Assembly (NCBI RefSeq): GCF_000701265.1
Contig: NZ_JNIA01000022.1
Location: 248,001-312,000, forward strand
Direction: 5' to 3'
Source of the DNA: Legionella wadsworthii DSM 21896 = ATCC 33877
Lineage (GTDB): Bacteria; Pseudomonadota; Gammaproteobacteria; Legionellales; Legionellaceae
Length of the DNA: 64,000 nucleotides
The notes beneath the pieces were generated by a model, which saw nothing but the letters and a program-made list of their open reading frames with translations, did no database searches and was not told the origin of the DNA. A program made the position numbers and the translations under genes. Below, in pieces: positions 27,277-36,790 of the stretch (within the stretch, counting starts at the first letter, position 1; every line of letters begins with the position of its first letter).

Positions 27277-27369
27277 TACTCCGTCTATGTCGCAGGTTTT
27301 GCGTTCTTTACCCAGGATACAATGTACCAAATTGCATTATACATGACCAAAATTTAATAGGAGCAACCC

Positions 27370-28134
27370 ATGCAAATTTTTCATGACATTCAAGAATGGA
27401 TAAGTTTTCGTAAAAAATTACCGAGAGAATTCACTTTAGGTTTTGCACCCACAATGGGGAATTTGCACGCGGGACATGCGTCTTTATTTTTAGCCAGCAA
27501 AAAAGAGAATTCACACACTGTTTCCAGTTTATTTGTTAATCCCACCCAATTTAACCAATCTGAAGACTTTAAACTTTATCCAAGAACACTAGAGGCTGAT
27601 CTTGAAATTATGGAAGATGCCGGAGTTGATTTTTGTATTCTTCCCGCTGAAAATTCAATGTATGCCGATGGCTATAGTTACCAGGTGCACGAAAGTATGA
27701 TTTGCCAGCTCATGGAAGGGGCCCGTAGACCCGGCCATTTCAATGGGGTATTAACTGTCGTGATGAAGTTGCTCCATATCGTGAACCCACATCGTGCCTA
27801 TTTTGGCGAAAAAGATTACCAGCAATATTTATTGATTCATGGCATGGTTCAAGCATTTTTTATGAATGTTGAAATCAAGATGTGCCCCACAATCCGTGAA
27901 CCTAGTGGTTTGGCTTTCAGCTCACGTAATAACCGGCTCAACAAAGAACAAAAAATGGTGGCCGAACAATTTGCTGCATTATTCCAACAAAAAAATCTGA
28001 CCTGTGATCAAATCAGAGAACAGTTAACGCAAAAAGGGTTGACTGTAGAGTATGTTGAAGAACATCAAGGCCGGCGTTTTGCAGCAGTACAAATTGGAAA
28101 CATACGTTTGATAGATAATTATCTCATGACTTAA
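27370..28134 (+). CDS. panC: Pantoate-beta-alanine ligase
   Basis: PanC joins pantoate and beta-alanine with ATP to form pantothenate, the precursor of CoA and of phosphopantetheine. The 254-residue protein has the nucleotidyltransferase-type motif [14 protein letters not shown] (HIGH-like, residues about 28-41), [53 protein letters not shown] and the KMSKS-equivalent AFSSRNNRL. It is slightly shorter than the usual 280 residues, with a reduced C-terminal domain. GGAG precedes the ATG. Confidence 0.95.
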   Translation: MQIFHDIQEWISFRKKLPREFTLGFAPTMGNLHAGHASLFLASKKENSHTVSSLFVNPTQFNQSEDFKLYPRTLEADLEIMEDAGVDFCILPAENSMYADGYSYQVHESMICQLMEGARRPGHFNGVLTVVMKLLHIVNPHRAYFGEKDYQQYLLIHGMVQAFFMNVEIKMCPTIREPSGLAFSSRNNRLNKEQKMVAEQFAALFQQKNLTCDQIREQLTQKGLTVEYVEEHQGRRFAAVQIGNIRLIDNYLMT

Positions 28135-28157
28135 CCGTTATTTCCAAGGAAGTTCAA

Positions 28158-28183
28158 ACCTGGGTTCCGATCGTTACCCAGGT
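28158..28183 (+). terminator. Hairpin between convergent panC and NRPS-like gene
   Basis: ACCTGGGT (28158-28165) pairs perfectly with ACCCAGGT (28176-28183) around TCCGATCGTT. It lies between the two converging stop codons and probably ends panC transcription. It shares its arms with the palindrome at 27251. Confidence 0.5.
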
Positions 28184-28190
28184 ATAAAGT

Positions 28191-31100
28191 CTATAAAAGT
28201 TCTGGAATAGCTTCTGCAACTTTTTCTTTAGATATAACTTCTTCAGCAACCAGATGGCGCAGCTTACCAAAATTAAGGGACTGCGCTGGTATGCCTGCCC
28301 AGTGGGTATTTTCCGGCAAACGCTCCCCTTTCATTAATAAAGAAAGGCTACCTAACGAAGAATTTTCTTCCATCATGGTATTATAAAGAACGATTGAGCC
28401 TACGCCAACATTACACCCATTGCCAATGGTCACATGAGATACTTTAAATATTCTATCCTCATAAAGATGAGTTTGGATAATAGTCTCAGCATTAATACAT
28501 ACTTCATCGCCAATGTGTATCAGATCGAATTCTGAAAACTCAGCACTGTCTGTAAAGACTTTTTTCCCTGCTTTCGTACCCAAAAGACGATGAACCCAAA
28601 GAGCAAATGGAGTGCCTAAAACTTTGTTAGTCCAATGTGGGTTTGTAAAATAATTATAAGAATATTCGATGACATCATTTTTCCAGATGAAAGGATCCCA
28701 AATAGGCTTTGTTAAAGGTTTTAATTGACCTAGCATGCCCCATTTTAGAAGAACTAATATGCCAACAAGACCTATTGTAATCAGCATTTCAGTAGGCGGT
28801 AAAACCATGGCTGTAGCAATCCAGGAATATTTATCCAGCATATAATCCAAAACATAAAGCATATTGAATAATGCAATTAATGAAAAAGTAGAGGGTAAGA
28901 GAATTCGCAAAAATTCAATAAATAACCGCATGCAGTAAAGTTTCTTTGAAGGATAAAAAGTATCTCTATCGGAAAAACCTACAAATAACTCCCTTTTGGG
29001 TAAGAAGACTGCGGGTGATCCCAACCATGCTGTGAAAGGATCAGCGGCTTGATTGTCTGGAGGGGCAACTGACAAACAGCCCAATAGTGCCCCTTCTCCC
29101 AGTGATTTACCAGAAGACAATAAGCTTACATTCCCTACGAAAGCTCGGCGTCCTAAAGTGACTGGAGCAAAAGAAATAAAACCATTATAAATATTAGGCC
29201 AGGCTAAAGCCACAGAACTGGCAGTAAACCCTCCCTCCTCGATAGTGACTAAATCAGGAATAATATGAGGTGTTTCTCCCATTTCTACACCTTTACCTAA
29301 TTTTGCCCCAAGCAATCTTAAAAATGCCGGCATATACAAGGTGTCAGCCAAGATGGAGACTTCATCGACGTCGAGCAATTTCAACATTATCCAATGCCGG
29401 AAATAATAAAAGCTTTTCACGGGATAGTTGCCTGGTTTTATTTTATTCAAAATAATTTTTTTACAAAAGACAATACAAGAATAATACAATCCTAAAAAGA
29501 GAAGAGCCCCTAAAGGAATTGCGAAAAACATTGTCATTAGATAATGGCTTTGATCATAGTAATAACTAATTAGAGATATACAAGGAATTAAACATAAATA
29601 ATAAATCCCCATGACAAAAACAATCCCTAAATAATGCAAGATACTGAAAAAGAGGTTTTTCAAAGGAGTCGATTCATCTGCTGCCATTTGTTTACGGGTA
29701 ATATGATCCGCAGGTAGAATTCCAGAAACTGCTGGCGAGCCTGAGTAGTAGGCATCTTGGGGAATAAAACTATTATCCGGCAGCATTGACATTTCGTCTA
29801 AAACAGCATTGTCTTCTATACGGGTATTTAATCCCACCACAGCACGCGAACCTAAATAACAATTATTTCCAATTCCAATTGAGCCTATTTTCAACCAGCC
29901 ATCTTCAACGATGTAGCCATTAAGCCGGCAATCTGCACCTATGGACGTATTATTTCCTATAGTCAATAAATCATGGACAGAAATCTGCATGGATCCTAAA
30001 AAGCAATTTTTACCTATTTTGGCACCTAATAATCGGTAATAAATATTTGCTAGGGGTGACCCAACTAAATATTTGGCCAAAAACAAATTCTTTTGCAATC
30101 TTTGCACCAACCACCACCGATAATAAAACCACCCCCATAGCGGGTATTCACCAGGTTTTATGCGTCCAAGTAAAATCCATTTCAAAGCGATGGTGATCAA
30201 TAGAGAAATAATCGGTATGGATAATAACAAAGCTAAAAATGCCAGTTGGGACTCTCGAGAAATAATTTCGTACTCTGAGCTTACCCAGCTATAACACAAA
30301 ATAACGGCGAGCAGTTGCAACGTTCCTACTGCATACTGCAATAAACAACCAAAGAGCTGACCTACACCACACAAATAATATTTCCAGTTGGGCACCCTAT
30401 ATTTTATTTTCTCTTTAGGGTTATCCTCGAGGTGATTGAGATTTGGTGCACTAAATTTCTTCTCCAACTCATGAATGGTGGGATTTTTATATAAATCCAG
30501 AATGGATATATTTGTTAATTTCGGTATTTTGCGTAAATTAGAAATCACTTTTGCCGCATGCAATGAATGGCCGCCTAAATCATAAAAAAAGTTTGCATCA
30601 CCAGAAATGTTCTGACAATCAAAGGTTTTTTCCCACACAACAGCAATTTCCTTGCCTAAATCAGTTTCAGGTGGTGTATAAACATGATCGGTTTTTTTCT
30701 GCTGTGGTTTAGGAAGTGCCTTGCGATTCACTTTTCCGCTTGGCAAGACTGGAAAAGTATCCAAGGTTTCGATGACTGCTGGAAGCATATAATCTGGTAA
30801 TCGCGACCTGAGAAAGGCTTTAAATGCATTTGCATCAAATGGCGAGTTTCTATCAAGAATTAAGTAGGCTACAAGCGAAGGTTGTTCCAATGCTTGCATC
30901 GAAACGACCGCTTGCTTAATTCCAGCGTATTCCATGATTACGGTTTCAATTTCATTTAATTCGATACGAAACCCACGTAATTTAACTTGATCATCCACCC
31001 TGCCTGCAAAACGAAGATCCCCCCCAGGCGTCCTGGAAACCAAATCGCCAGTCCGATATAATCGTTGTTTTTTATCTACTGGGTTCAACACAAATTTTTC

Positions 31101-32165
31101 TGCTGTACTTTCAGGTCGATTCACATAACCCCGGGCCAATGCAACTCCTGCAAGACACAATTCACCTTCCTCATTCCCAGATACTTCTCGTAAATGCTCG
31201 TCCACGATGAGTACCTCATATCCAGGCAAAGGTTGACCAATAGTAATTTCCTGATCAGGAAAACATTCTGCATAAGTCGCAATGATCGTCGCTTCCGTAG
31301 GACCATAGGTATTGATAATTCGAAGGCCCTTTCTACTCCAACGTTTTACTAAACTGGCAGGACAGGTTTCCCCCCCCAAAATCAAAAGGCGAAGATCAGG
31401 TAATTCACCTTCCAAAGTAGACAATAAGGTGGGCACGGTGGACAGTATGCTCACCCGGTGATGTTGTAGAAATGAAATCAAACCCAAACCTGATCGCACT
31501 TCTTTTACAGTACACGCAATGAGGGACGCACCATTGGCAAAAGCCATCCAAAGCTCCTCCAAGGAGGCGTCAAAAGCCAGGGAAAAACCCTGATATACTT
31601 TATCATCACTGTTTATCTCATAGAGCTTACTCGCGACCTGAACATAATGGCATATGCTGCGTTGGGTTATTTCTACCCCTTTTGGTTTACCCGTTGATCC
31701 CGAAGTGTAAATGATATAACACAGTGCTTCTTCATTATGCTCGGGTGGTGGGGTTAACCTTCCTGTAGCACATTGAGAAATCTCTTGAGCGAGTGTATCG
31801 ATGGCAAATGTCTTGGGCCAATTTAAATTTTTTTGCGCCATTTGCATAGAAGAACTTAAAACGGCATCAAATGACAGATCCGAAAAAATGAAATTGATTC
31901 GTTCATCCGGATAGTCTACTTCAATAGGAACATAAGCTGCGCCGGTTTTCAAAGTGGCAAGAATGGCGATATAGCACTCTATTGAACGCTCTAACAGGAT
32001 ACCAACAATGCTGCCTTCGGCGATGTTTTTTTGATAAAGATAATGAGCTAATTGGTTTGCACGGTTTTCTAATTCTTGATACGAAATAAATGTGTTATCG
32101 CATACTAAAGCGATATTTTGTGGAAAATTATCCACTGATTGCTCAAAAAAGTGATGCAATTTCAT
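28191..32165 (-). CDS. Pls/PosA-type membrane NRPS (adenylation, carrier, three hexapeptide-like domains)
   Basis: This 1324-residue protein has the layout of the Pls/PosA family. Residues 1-490 are an adenylation domain (A3 YTSGSTGKPKG near 153, A5 NTYGPTEATI near 285, A7 YRTGD, A10 LPSGKVNRKAL). Residues about 495-575 are a carrier domain with the phosphopantetheine serine Ser534 in GGHSL. There is no condensation, thioesterase or reductase domain. The rest has about six membrane segments in three pairs, separating three soluble domains with hexapeptide-repeat sequence (GKNCFLGSMQISVHD; GKGVEMGETPHIIPD; GKKVFTDSAEFSEFD). Streptomyces Pls, which makes epsilon-poly-L-lysine, has the same order. 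The amino acid used here and the product are unknown. It is transcribed alone. Pantothenate genes lie next door. Confidence 0.85.
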   Translation of the reverse strand: MKLHHFFEQSVDNFPQNIALVCDNTFISYQELENRANQLAHYLYQKNIAEGSIVGILLERSIECYIAILATLKTGAAYVPIEVDYPDERINFIFSDLSFDAVLSSSMQMAQKNLNWPKTFAIDTLAQEISQCATGRLTPPPEHNEEALCYIIYTSGSTGKPKGVEITQRSICHYVQVASKLYEINSDDKVYQGFSLAFDASLEELWMAFANGASLIACTVKEVRSGLGLISFLQHHRVSILSTVPTLLSTLEGELPDLRLLILGGETCPASLVKRWSRKGLRIINTYGPTEATIIATYAECFPDQEITIGQPLPGYEVLIVDEHLREVSGNEEGELCLAGVALARGYVNRPESTAEKFVLNPVDKKQRLYRTGDLVSRTPGGDLRFAGRVDDQVKLRGFRIELNEIETVIMEYAGIKQAVVSMQALEQPSLVAYLILDRNSPFDANAFKAFLRSRLPDYMLPAVIETLDTFPVLPSGKVNRKALPKPQQKKTDHVYTPPETDLGKEIAVVWEKTFDCQNISGDANFFYDLGGHSLHAAKVISNLRKIPKLTNISILDLYKNPTIHELEKKFSAPNLNHLEDNPKEKIKYRVPNWKYYLCGVGQLFGCLLQYAVGTLQLLAVILCYSWVSSEYEIISRESQLAFLALLLSIPIISLLITIALKWILLGRIKPGEYPLWGWFYYRWWLVQRLQKNLFLAKYLVGSPLANIYYRLLGAKIGKNCFLGSMQISVHDLLTIGNNTSIGADCRLNGYIVEDGWLKIGSIGIGNNCYLGSRAVVGLNTRIEDNAVLDEMSMLPDNSFIPQDAYYSGSPAVSGILPADHITRKQMAADESTPLKNLFFSILHYLGIVFVMGIYYLCLIPCISLISYYYDQSHYLMTMFFAIPLGALLFLGLYYSCIVFCKKIILNKIKPGNYPVKSFYYFRHWIMLKLLDVDEVSILADTLYMPAFLRLLGAKLGKGVEMGETPHIIPDLVTIEEGGFTASSVALAWPNIYNGFISFAPVTLGRRAFVGNVSLLSSGKSLGEGALLGCLSVAPPDNQAADPFTAWLGSPAVFLPKRELFVGFSDRDTFYPSKKLYCMRLFIEFLRILLPSTFSLIALFNMLYVLDYMLDKYSWIATAMVLPPTEMLITIGLVGILVLLKWGMLGQLKPLTKPIWDPFIWKNDVIEYSYNYFTNPHWTNKVLGTPFALWVHRLLGTKAGKKVFTDSAEFSEFDLIHIGDEVCINAETIIQTHLYEDRIFKVSHVTIGNGCNVGVGSIVLYNTMMEENSSLGSLSLLMKGERLPENTHWAGIPAQSLNFGKLRHLVAEEVISKEKVAEAIPELL

Positions 32166-32457
32166 AATACTTAACCGGCTGAAAACTACAGTTAGGATTG
32201 ATTCCCACTATTGTGCCCATTCCCATTTTGATTTTTATATTTTTTATAGATAAAAGGGGAGCAAAACTTAGATTCACCCTACATATTCTATTTAGCATCA
32301 ATATTAAAAAGCTTATGAAAAAAAACACAAGCAAGACCTTGCTGAGATTATAATTCTTTGTTGTATCACAATCGAGCTTATTTATAGTAAATTTTTACTC
32401 TTCCCTGTCTGAGAAGGATGTAGCGATGCAACGCCATATCCTTACTTTAGTTTTAAT
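32166..32457. other. AT-rich intergenic region upstream of the NRPS-like gene
   Basis: About 290 bases with no open frame or hairpin I can support. It must contain the promoter for the gene starting at 32165. Confidence 0.35.
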
Positions 32458-33174
32458 TTACTTTGAAAAAATTTCTTGCAAGAAATTAGTCATTGCTTGC
32501 CATGAACGTTGTGCGGCTACAGGGTTATAAATGGTCCCTAACTGTGAATCATGGGCATTAGGATTAGTAAAGGCATGCTGTACATGTCCGTACATATGCA
32601 TTTGCCAATCTACATTTGCTTCAGTCATCTCTTTACAAAATGCATGCACCTGATCAGGTTTAACCATCGGATCATCATAACCATGCAAAACCAAAATTTT
32701 TGCCTGAATCGATTCAGACTTTAAATTTCCGGGTTGATGCAATAAACCATGAAAACTGACCACGCCTTTGAGATCCGCTCCAGAACGAGCCAGCTCAAGA
32801 GCACACAAACCACCAAAGCAAAATCCAATAATCGCAATTCTTTCCCGATCGATCTCGGGCATTGAGAGCACAGCCTTCAAACCCGCCTGCACACGACGGC
32901 GCAAAAAGGCTTGATCGGAAATCAAAGGATGCATCAGCTCTTTTTTTTCTTCTGTAGTCGAGCCCAGTTTTCCCTGACCATACATATCTACAGCAAAACC
33001 TAAATAACCCATCTGAGCCAATAATTGTGTCTTATCGCACGCAAATTCATTACGCCCGCTCCAATCATGTACTACCAGAACTGCAGGACGCGGACCTGCA
33101 ACCGAATTGTCATAAGCAACAAATCCTAATAGTTCTTGCTCATTATCGTGATAAATTAAATTTGAAGTATGCAT
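32458..33174 (-). CDS. Dienelactone hydrolase family protein
   Basis: The 238-residue product belongs to the dienelactone-hydrolase group of alpha/beta hydrolases. The catalytic triad is visible: nucleophile Cys in GFCFGGLCALE (near residue 125), Asp in HGYDDPMVKPDQV (near 175) and His in HVQHAFTNPNAH (near 207). An N-terminal strand pair leads into VLVVHDWSGRNEF. GGGAGCTGAG precedes the ATG. Substrates of bacterial members range from dienelactones to unknown esters; none can be assigned. Confidence 0.9.
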   Translation of the reverse strand: MHTSNLIYHDNEQELLGFVAYDNSVAGPRPAVLVVHDWSGRNEFACDKTQLLAQMGYLGFAVDMYGQGKLGSTTEEKKELMHPLISDQAFLRRRVQAGLKAVLSMPEIDRERIAIIGFCFGGLCALELARSGADLKGVVSFHGLLHQPGNLKSESIQAKILVLHGYDDPMVKPDQVHAFCKEMTEANVDWQMHMYGHVQHAFTNPNAHDSQLGTIYNPVAAQRSWQAMTNFLQEIFSK

Positions 33175-33342
33175 CTCAGCTCCCTGAAATATATTGAATC
33201 ATTTTTAGTTCATTAGTTTATTCAATCGAGAAAGATAAAGCTATGAAATCCACCTTATTGTAAGAAAATAGCTGATAATTCAGATACCCTATCTGTTTTA
33301 TTTTGGTCTAAACTTAAAATAAACTCTGAAGAGGATATAATC

Positions 33343-34269
33343 ATGATAACGTCATCATTAATCCGTGTTCGAGATCTTCTACATGCACAATTATGCTATC
33401 AAGCTTTTATTACACCCATTTTTTTTCCTTTGGAAAAGGAATATAGGAGCTTCGCCAAACTGGCTTGTGAGTTCATTGAGGCCCGGCGTACGGAAGTCAT
33501 CCATAAAGAGTTTCCACGCCATCATGTATTGCATCGGTTTGCCTCACAAAAAAATACAAATGGTAAAAAGGTACTCATTACCCATGGATGGATTTCCCGT
33601 GCAGCTTATATGGCGCGTTTAATCCATGCATTACATCAACAAGGTTACGAAGTCTATGCCCTGGATTTTCCCGCACATGGTGAAGCAAAAGGATTACAAT
33701 TACCCTGGACTGACGCAGTCGCCATTTTAAAAGACACGATCAACCAACACGGACCTTTTTATGCAGTAATTGGCCATTCATTCGGTGGCTCTATGTTACT
33801 CAACACTTTGAATGTAGCAGGGCAACTTCCCGAATGGAAATTACAGCATAAACCAGAACGAGCCATTTTGATTGCCTCACCAACACAAATGCGTAGTCCG
33901 GTAAATCGAATCGCGAAAAAATTCAAATTAAGCGGCCATGGATACTTGCAACTATGCCAGGTCATGAAACAACAAGCAGGTTTTGATATTAAGCTCATTC
34001 GCTTACGCCATTTCATCTCTCAATCACCCAATATTCCTTTTCTATGCATCCACGGGGAGCTCGATAAAACAATTAGCCCTAAAGAATCAATTGAATTTTG
34101 CAACCAATATCAGAATGCCAAACTTTGTCTTCTCCCTGACGCAAATCATGTGAGCGTCCTAATGGATGAACGGGTCGATCAATTGGTCTGTGAGTTTTTG
34201 GGAGAGGAAATATCATCAAAAGGAAAAACAATATTCGAGGCAGAAAATCATACCCGGGGGGCAGCATAG
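33343..34269 (+). CDS. Alpha/beta hydrolase
   Basis: The 308-residue protein is an alpha/beta hydrolase with HG in ITHGWISRAAYMARLIHALH (near residue 80), nucleophile elbow VIGHSFGGSMLL (Ser in GHSFG), acid in CIHGELDKTISP and His in LLPDANHVSVLMDE. It has no signal peptide. GAGGATATAATC precedes the ATG. It runs convergently with rpoH. A hydrolase at this place next to rpoH-ftsXEY is also what I recall in L. pneumophila; substrate unknown. Confidence 0.87.
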   Translation: MITSSLIRVRDLLHAQLCYQAFITPIFFPLEKEYRSFAKLACEFIEARRTEVIHKEFPRHHVLHRFASQKNTNGKKVLITHGWISRAAYMARLIHALHQQGYEVYALDFPAHGEAKGLQLPWTDAVAILKDTINQHGPFYAVIGHSFGGSMLLNTLNVAGQLPEWKLQHKPERAILIASPTQMRSPVNRIAKKFKLSGHGYLQLCQVMKQQAGFDIKLIRLRHFISQSPNIPFLCIHGELDKTISPKESIEFCNQYQNAKLCLLPDANHVSVLMDERVDQLVCEFLGEEISSKGKTIFEAENHTRGAA

Positions 34270-34298
34270 CTACCACCCCTGGTACCTACAATAATAGG

Positions 34299-35156
34299 TT
34301 ACTCGCTTTCCATATATTGCCGCAGTTTTTTCATGGCATTTTTTTCAAGTTGGCGAACTCGCTCAGCAGATACGCCGTATTTTTTGGCTAAATCATGCAA
34401 TGTCAGTTTTTCTTCAGCCAACCAACGCTGCTGTAAAATATCCTGGCTGCGCTCATCTAATTGCTCTAAAGCGCACATTAGCTTTTCACGACCTTGATCC
34501 CCAGAATTCTCTTTTTCCAGCAATACGGAAGGATCATCATTGGCATTAAATAAATAGCGCTCAGGGGCCGTGTAAAATTCGTCATGATCATCTGCATCAG
34601 GCGCATCATACGGGGTGTCCATCGCATTGAGCCGTTGCTCCATAATTAATACGTCTTCGCGGCTTACACCCAAATCATTCGCTACCGCACTGACTTCTTC
34701 ATGACTCATCCACCCCAAACGGTTTTTCATTTGGCGAAGATTAAAAAATAACTTACGCTGTGCTTTGGTTGTTGCAATTTTAACGATACGCCAGTTGCGT
34801 AACACAAATTCATGAATTTCTGCTTTTATCCAGTGTACTGCAAAGGATACAAGGCGGACCCCCATCTTGGGATCAAAACGTTTTACCGCCTTCATCAAAC
34901 CGATGTTGCCCTCTTGAATCAAATCATTCAAAGGCAAACCATATCCTAAATAGCCACGAGCTACTCGAACAACATAACGTAAATGAGCAAGAACCAAACG
35001 GCGTGCAGCCTCAAGATCTCCTTCAGCGTGAAAACGTTCCGCACAGGCAATCTCTTCCTCTAAAGACAACATAGGAATTTGATTGACTCTTTGAATATAA
35101 GAATCAAGGCTACCCACAGGTAAATTCATTTCGGCAAGTTGCAAATATTGACTCAT
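34299..35156 (-). CDS. rpoH: Heat-shock sigma factor RpoH (sigma-32)
   Basis: RpoH directs RNA polymerase to heat-shock promoters. The 285-residue protein has region 2 ([41 protein letters not shown]), the RpoH-specific box QRKLFFNLR near residue 132, and region 4 with the helix-turn-helix [30 protein letters not shown] 60-base gap follows ftsX. The order ftsY-ftsE-ftsX-rpoH is conserved in gammaproteobacteria. Whether an RNA thermosensor folds over the start cannot be judged by eye. Confidence 0.97.
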   Translation of the reverse strand: MSQYLQLAEMNLPVGSLDSYIQRVNQIPMLSLEEEIACAERFHAEGDLEAARRLVLAHLRYVVRVARGYLGYGLPLNDLIQEGNIGLMKAVKRFDPKMGVRLVSFAVHWIKAEIHEFVLRNWRIVKIATTKAQRKLFFNLRQMKNRLGWMSHEEVSAVANDLGVSREDVLIMEQRLNAMDTPYDAPDADDHDEFYTAPERYLFNANDDPSVLLEKENSGDQGREKLMCALEQLDERSQDILQQRWLAEEKLTLHDLAKKYGVSAERVRQLEKNAMKKLRQYMESE

Positions 35157-35216
35157 CGCTTCTTTTCCTCTAAAACTTCTCTGTAAAATAAAGGTAAAAA
35201 AATAAAAGAAAGGGGC

Positions 35217-36146
35217 TCATAATTGGGGCTCAATGGAAGCCAATTGGCGTTTCACCGATAAACGTGCCCCCATCCATCCTAGTATAATCGCAAATAAAGT
35301 AAGTAGCAAGACTTGTCTAAATGACAATCCTGTTAACGGATAGTGCATTTGATAAGCAACTGCTAACTGATTGATCGCCGAACCTAAACTGAAAATAAAA
35401 ATATTTACCATAAAGACAGCAAAAAGCGCGCCTAAGACACCATACCATACACCAGAATATAAAAACGGCCTAAGAATAAATGGATCTTTTGCGCCAATTA
35501 ACTTCAAAACCTGAATTTCCTCTTGGCGGCTATGAAGGGCTAAGCGTAATGTAGTCCCAACTATCATGATCACAGCCATGGCCAATAAGGCAAGCAATGC
35601 ATCTGCAAATTTGGCTGCAAAACCTAAAAGCGCATGTAATCTGCTGATCCATTCCATGTCAATTTTCGCATGTTCTACCTGGACGATTGTTTGTAACTTT
35701 CTTGCTAATAAATCCAGTTTGGCTGGTGAGTCAACCGTCAAGGCTGGAACCACATCCACTACTGCAGGCAAAGGATTTTCAGGAAGGTAGCGCATGATAT
35801 CTTGCATACCTTCTTGCTGAGTTAATTCAGATAAGCCATCGGTAGAGGATTTTAACGAAATTTGAGCAACCCCGTCTGTTTCACGTACTTTTTGAATTAA
35901 AAGTTGCTGTTCTGCTTCGGATAAGCCAGGCTTTAGATAAAGTGAAATATGGCCGCCACGCTGCCAGCTCGCGGTTAATTTAGCCATATTATCAGAAAAG
36001 ACCCAAAAAAGAGCAGGCAAAGCCAAGGCAATGGCGATTACAAGCGAAGTCATGATGGTTGCCAGGGGTTTACGGCATAAAACATTTAAACTTTGTATTG
36101 CTGCCTGCATGTGATAAGCAAGGATTGCCTGTGCTTGTTTTAACAC
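35217..36146 (-). CDS. ftsX: Cell division protein FtsX
   Basis: FtsX is the membrane half of the FtsEX ABC-type complex that activates cell-wall amidases at the septum. The 309-residue protein has a cytoplasmic N-terminus, one membrane segment (IMTSLVIAIALALPALFWVF), an extracytoplasmic domain (SLYLKPGLSEAEQQLL and following) and three C-terminal membrane segments (FADALLALLAMAVIMIVGTT and later). It overlaps ftsE by 7 bases. The amidase gene at 60986 in this window encodes a possible downstream target type. Confidence 0.96.
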   Translation of the reverse strand: MLKQAQAILAYHMQAAIQSLNVLCRKPLATIMTSLVIAIALALPALFWVFSDNMAKLTASWQRGGHISLYLKPGLSEAEQQLLIQKVRETDGVAQISLKSSTDGLSELTQQEGMQDIMRYLPENPLPAVVDVVPALTVDSPAKLDLLARKLQTIVQVEHAKIDMEWISRLHALLGFAAKFADALLALLAMAVIMIVGTTLRLALHSRQEEIQVLKLIGAKDPFILRPFLYSGVWYGVLGALFAVFMVNIFIFSLGSAINQLAVAYQMHYPLTGLSFRQVLLLTLFAIILGWMGARLSVKRQLASIEPQL

Positions 36147-36790
36147 ATTCGCCCTCCTTTGAGCATGACGATACGATGCTTCATACCTGCAATTAAAGCT
36201 AAATCATGTGTGGCAATTAATATACTCACCCCAACTTGGTTAAATTGTTCAAAAATGGCCATGATTTCGGTAGACAATTTGGGGTCAAGGTTTCCTGTAG
36301 GCTCATCAGCCAATAGCAAAGCAGGCTTATGCACTACCGCTCGAGCGATTCCGACCCGTTGTTGCTCCCCGCCTGATAAATGAATTGGCAACATTTTTTC
36401 TTTACTTAGTAGACCCACCATGTCTAAAGCTGCATGCACCCTTTTTGCCATCATGGGATGAGACATCCCCTGAATTTGCAATGGTAATGCGACATTATCA
36501 TATACAGTTCGGTCATTAAGTAAATAAGGGGATTGAAAAGTAATGCCTAGTTGACTGCGATGAGCGGCTACATCACGTTTTTTTAAATGATTCAAGCGCA
36601 AACCATTCACAGTCAACTGGCCGGAAGTAGGCCATTCTAAAAGAGCAATCAATTTGAGTAAAGTGCTTTTCCCTGCACCAGAGTGTCCCGTAATAAAGGC
36701 CATTTCACCCTTTTGCAAGGAGAAATTAACCTGGCTTAATGCTTCAAAACCACCTGGATAACGTTTCGTTACTTGCTCAAATGTGATCAT
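36140..36790 (-). CDS. ftsE: Cell division ATP-binding protein FtsE
   Basis: FtsE powers FtsX at the division site. The 216-residue ATPase has Walker A GHSGAGKSTLLK (near residue 36), the signature LSGGEQQRVGIARAVVHKP and Walker B LLLADEPTGNLDP. I start at the ATG at 36790, which gives the family start MITFEQVTKRYPGG and overlaps the ftsY end by 14 bases; a longer in-frame start at 36823 would lie fully inside ftsY. Confidence 0.97.
   Translation of the reverse strand: MITFEQVTKRYPGGFEALSQVNFSLQKGEMAFITGHSGAGKSTLLKLIALLEWPTSGQLTVNGLRLNHLKKRDVAAHRSQLGITFQSPYLLNDRTVYDNVALPLQIQGMSHPMMAKRVHAALDMVGLLSKEKMLPIHLSGGEQQRVGIARAVVHKPALLLADEPTGNLDPKLSTEIMAIFEQFNQVGVSILIATHDLALIAGMKHRIVMLKGGRMC

Noticed and set aside
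27145-27357. Frame of 70 codons between panB and panC
   Set aside because: It overlaps the panB end and a palindromic repeat and has no family resemblance.
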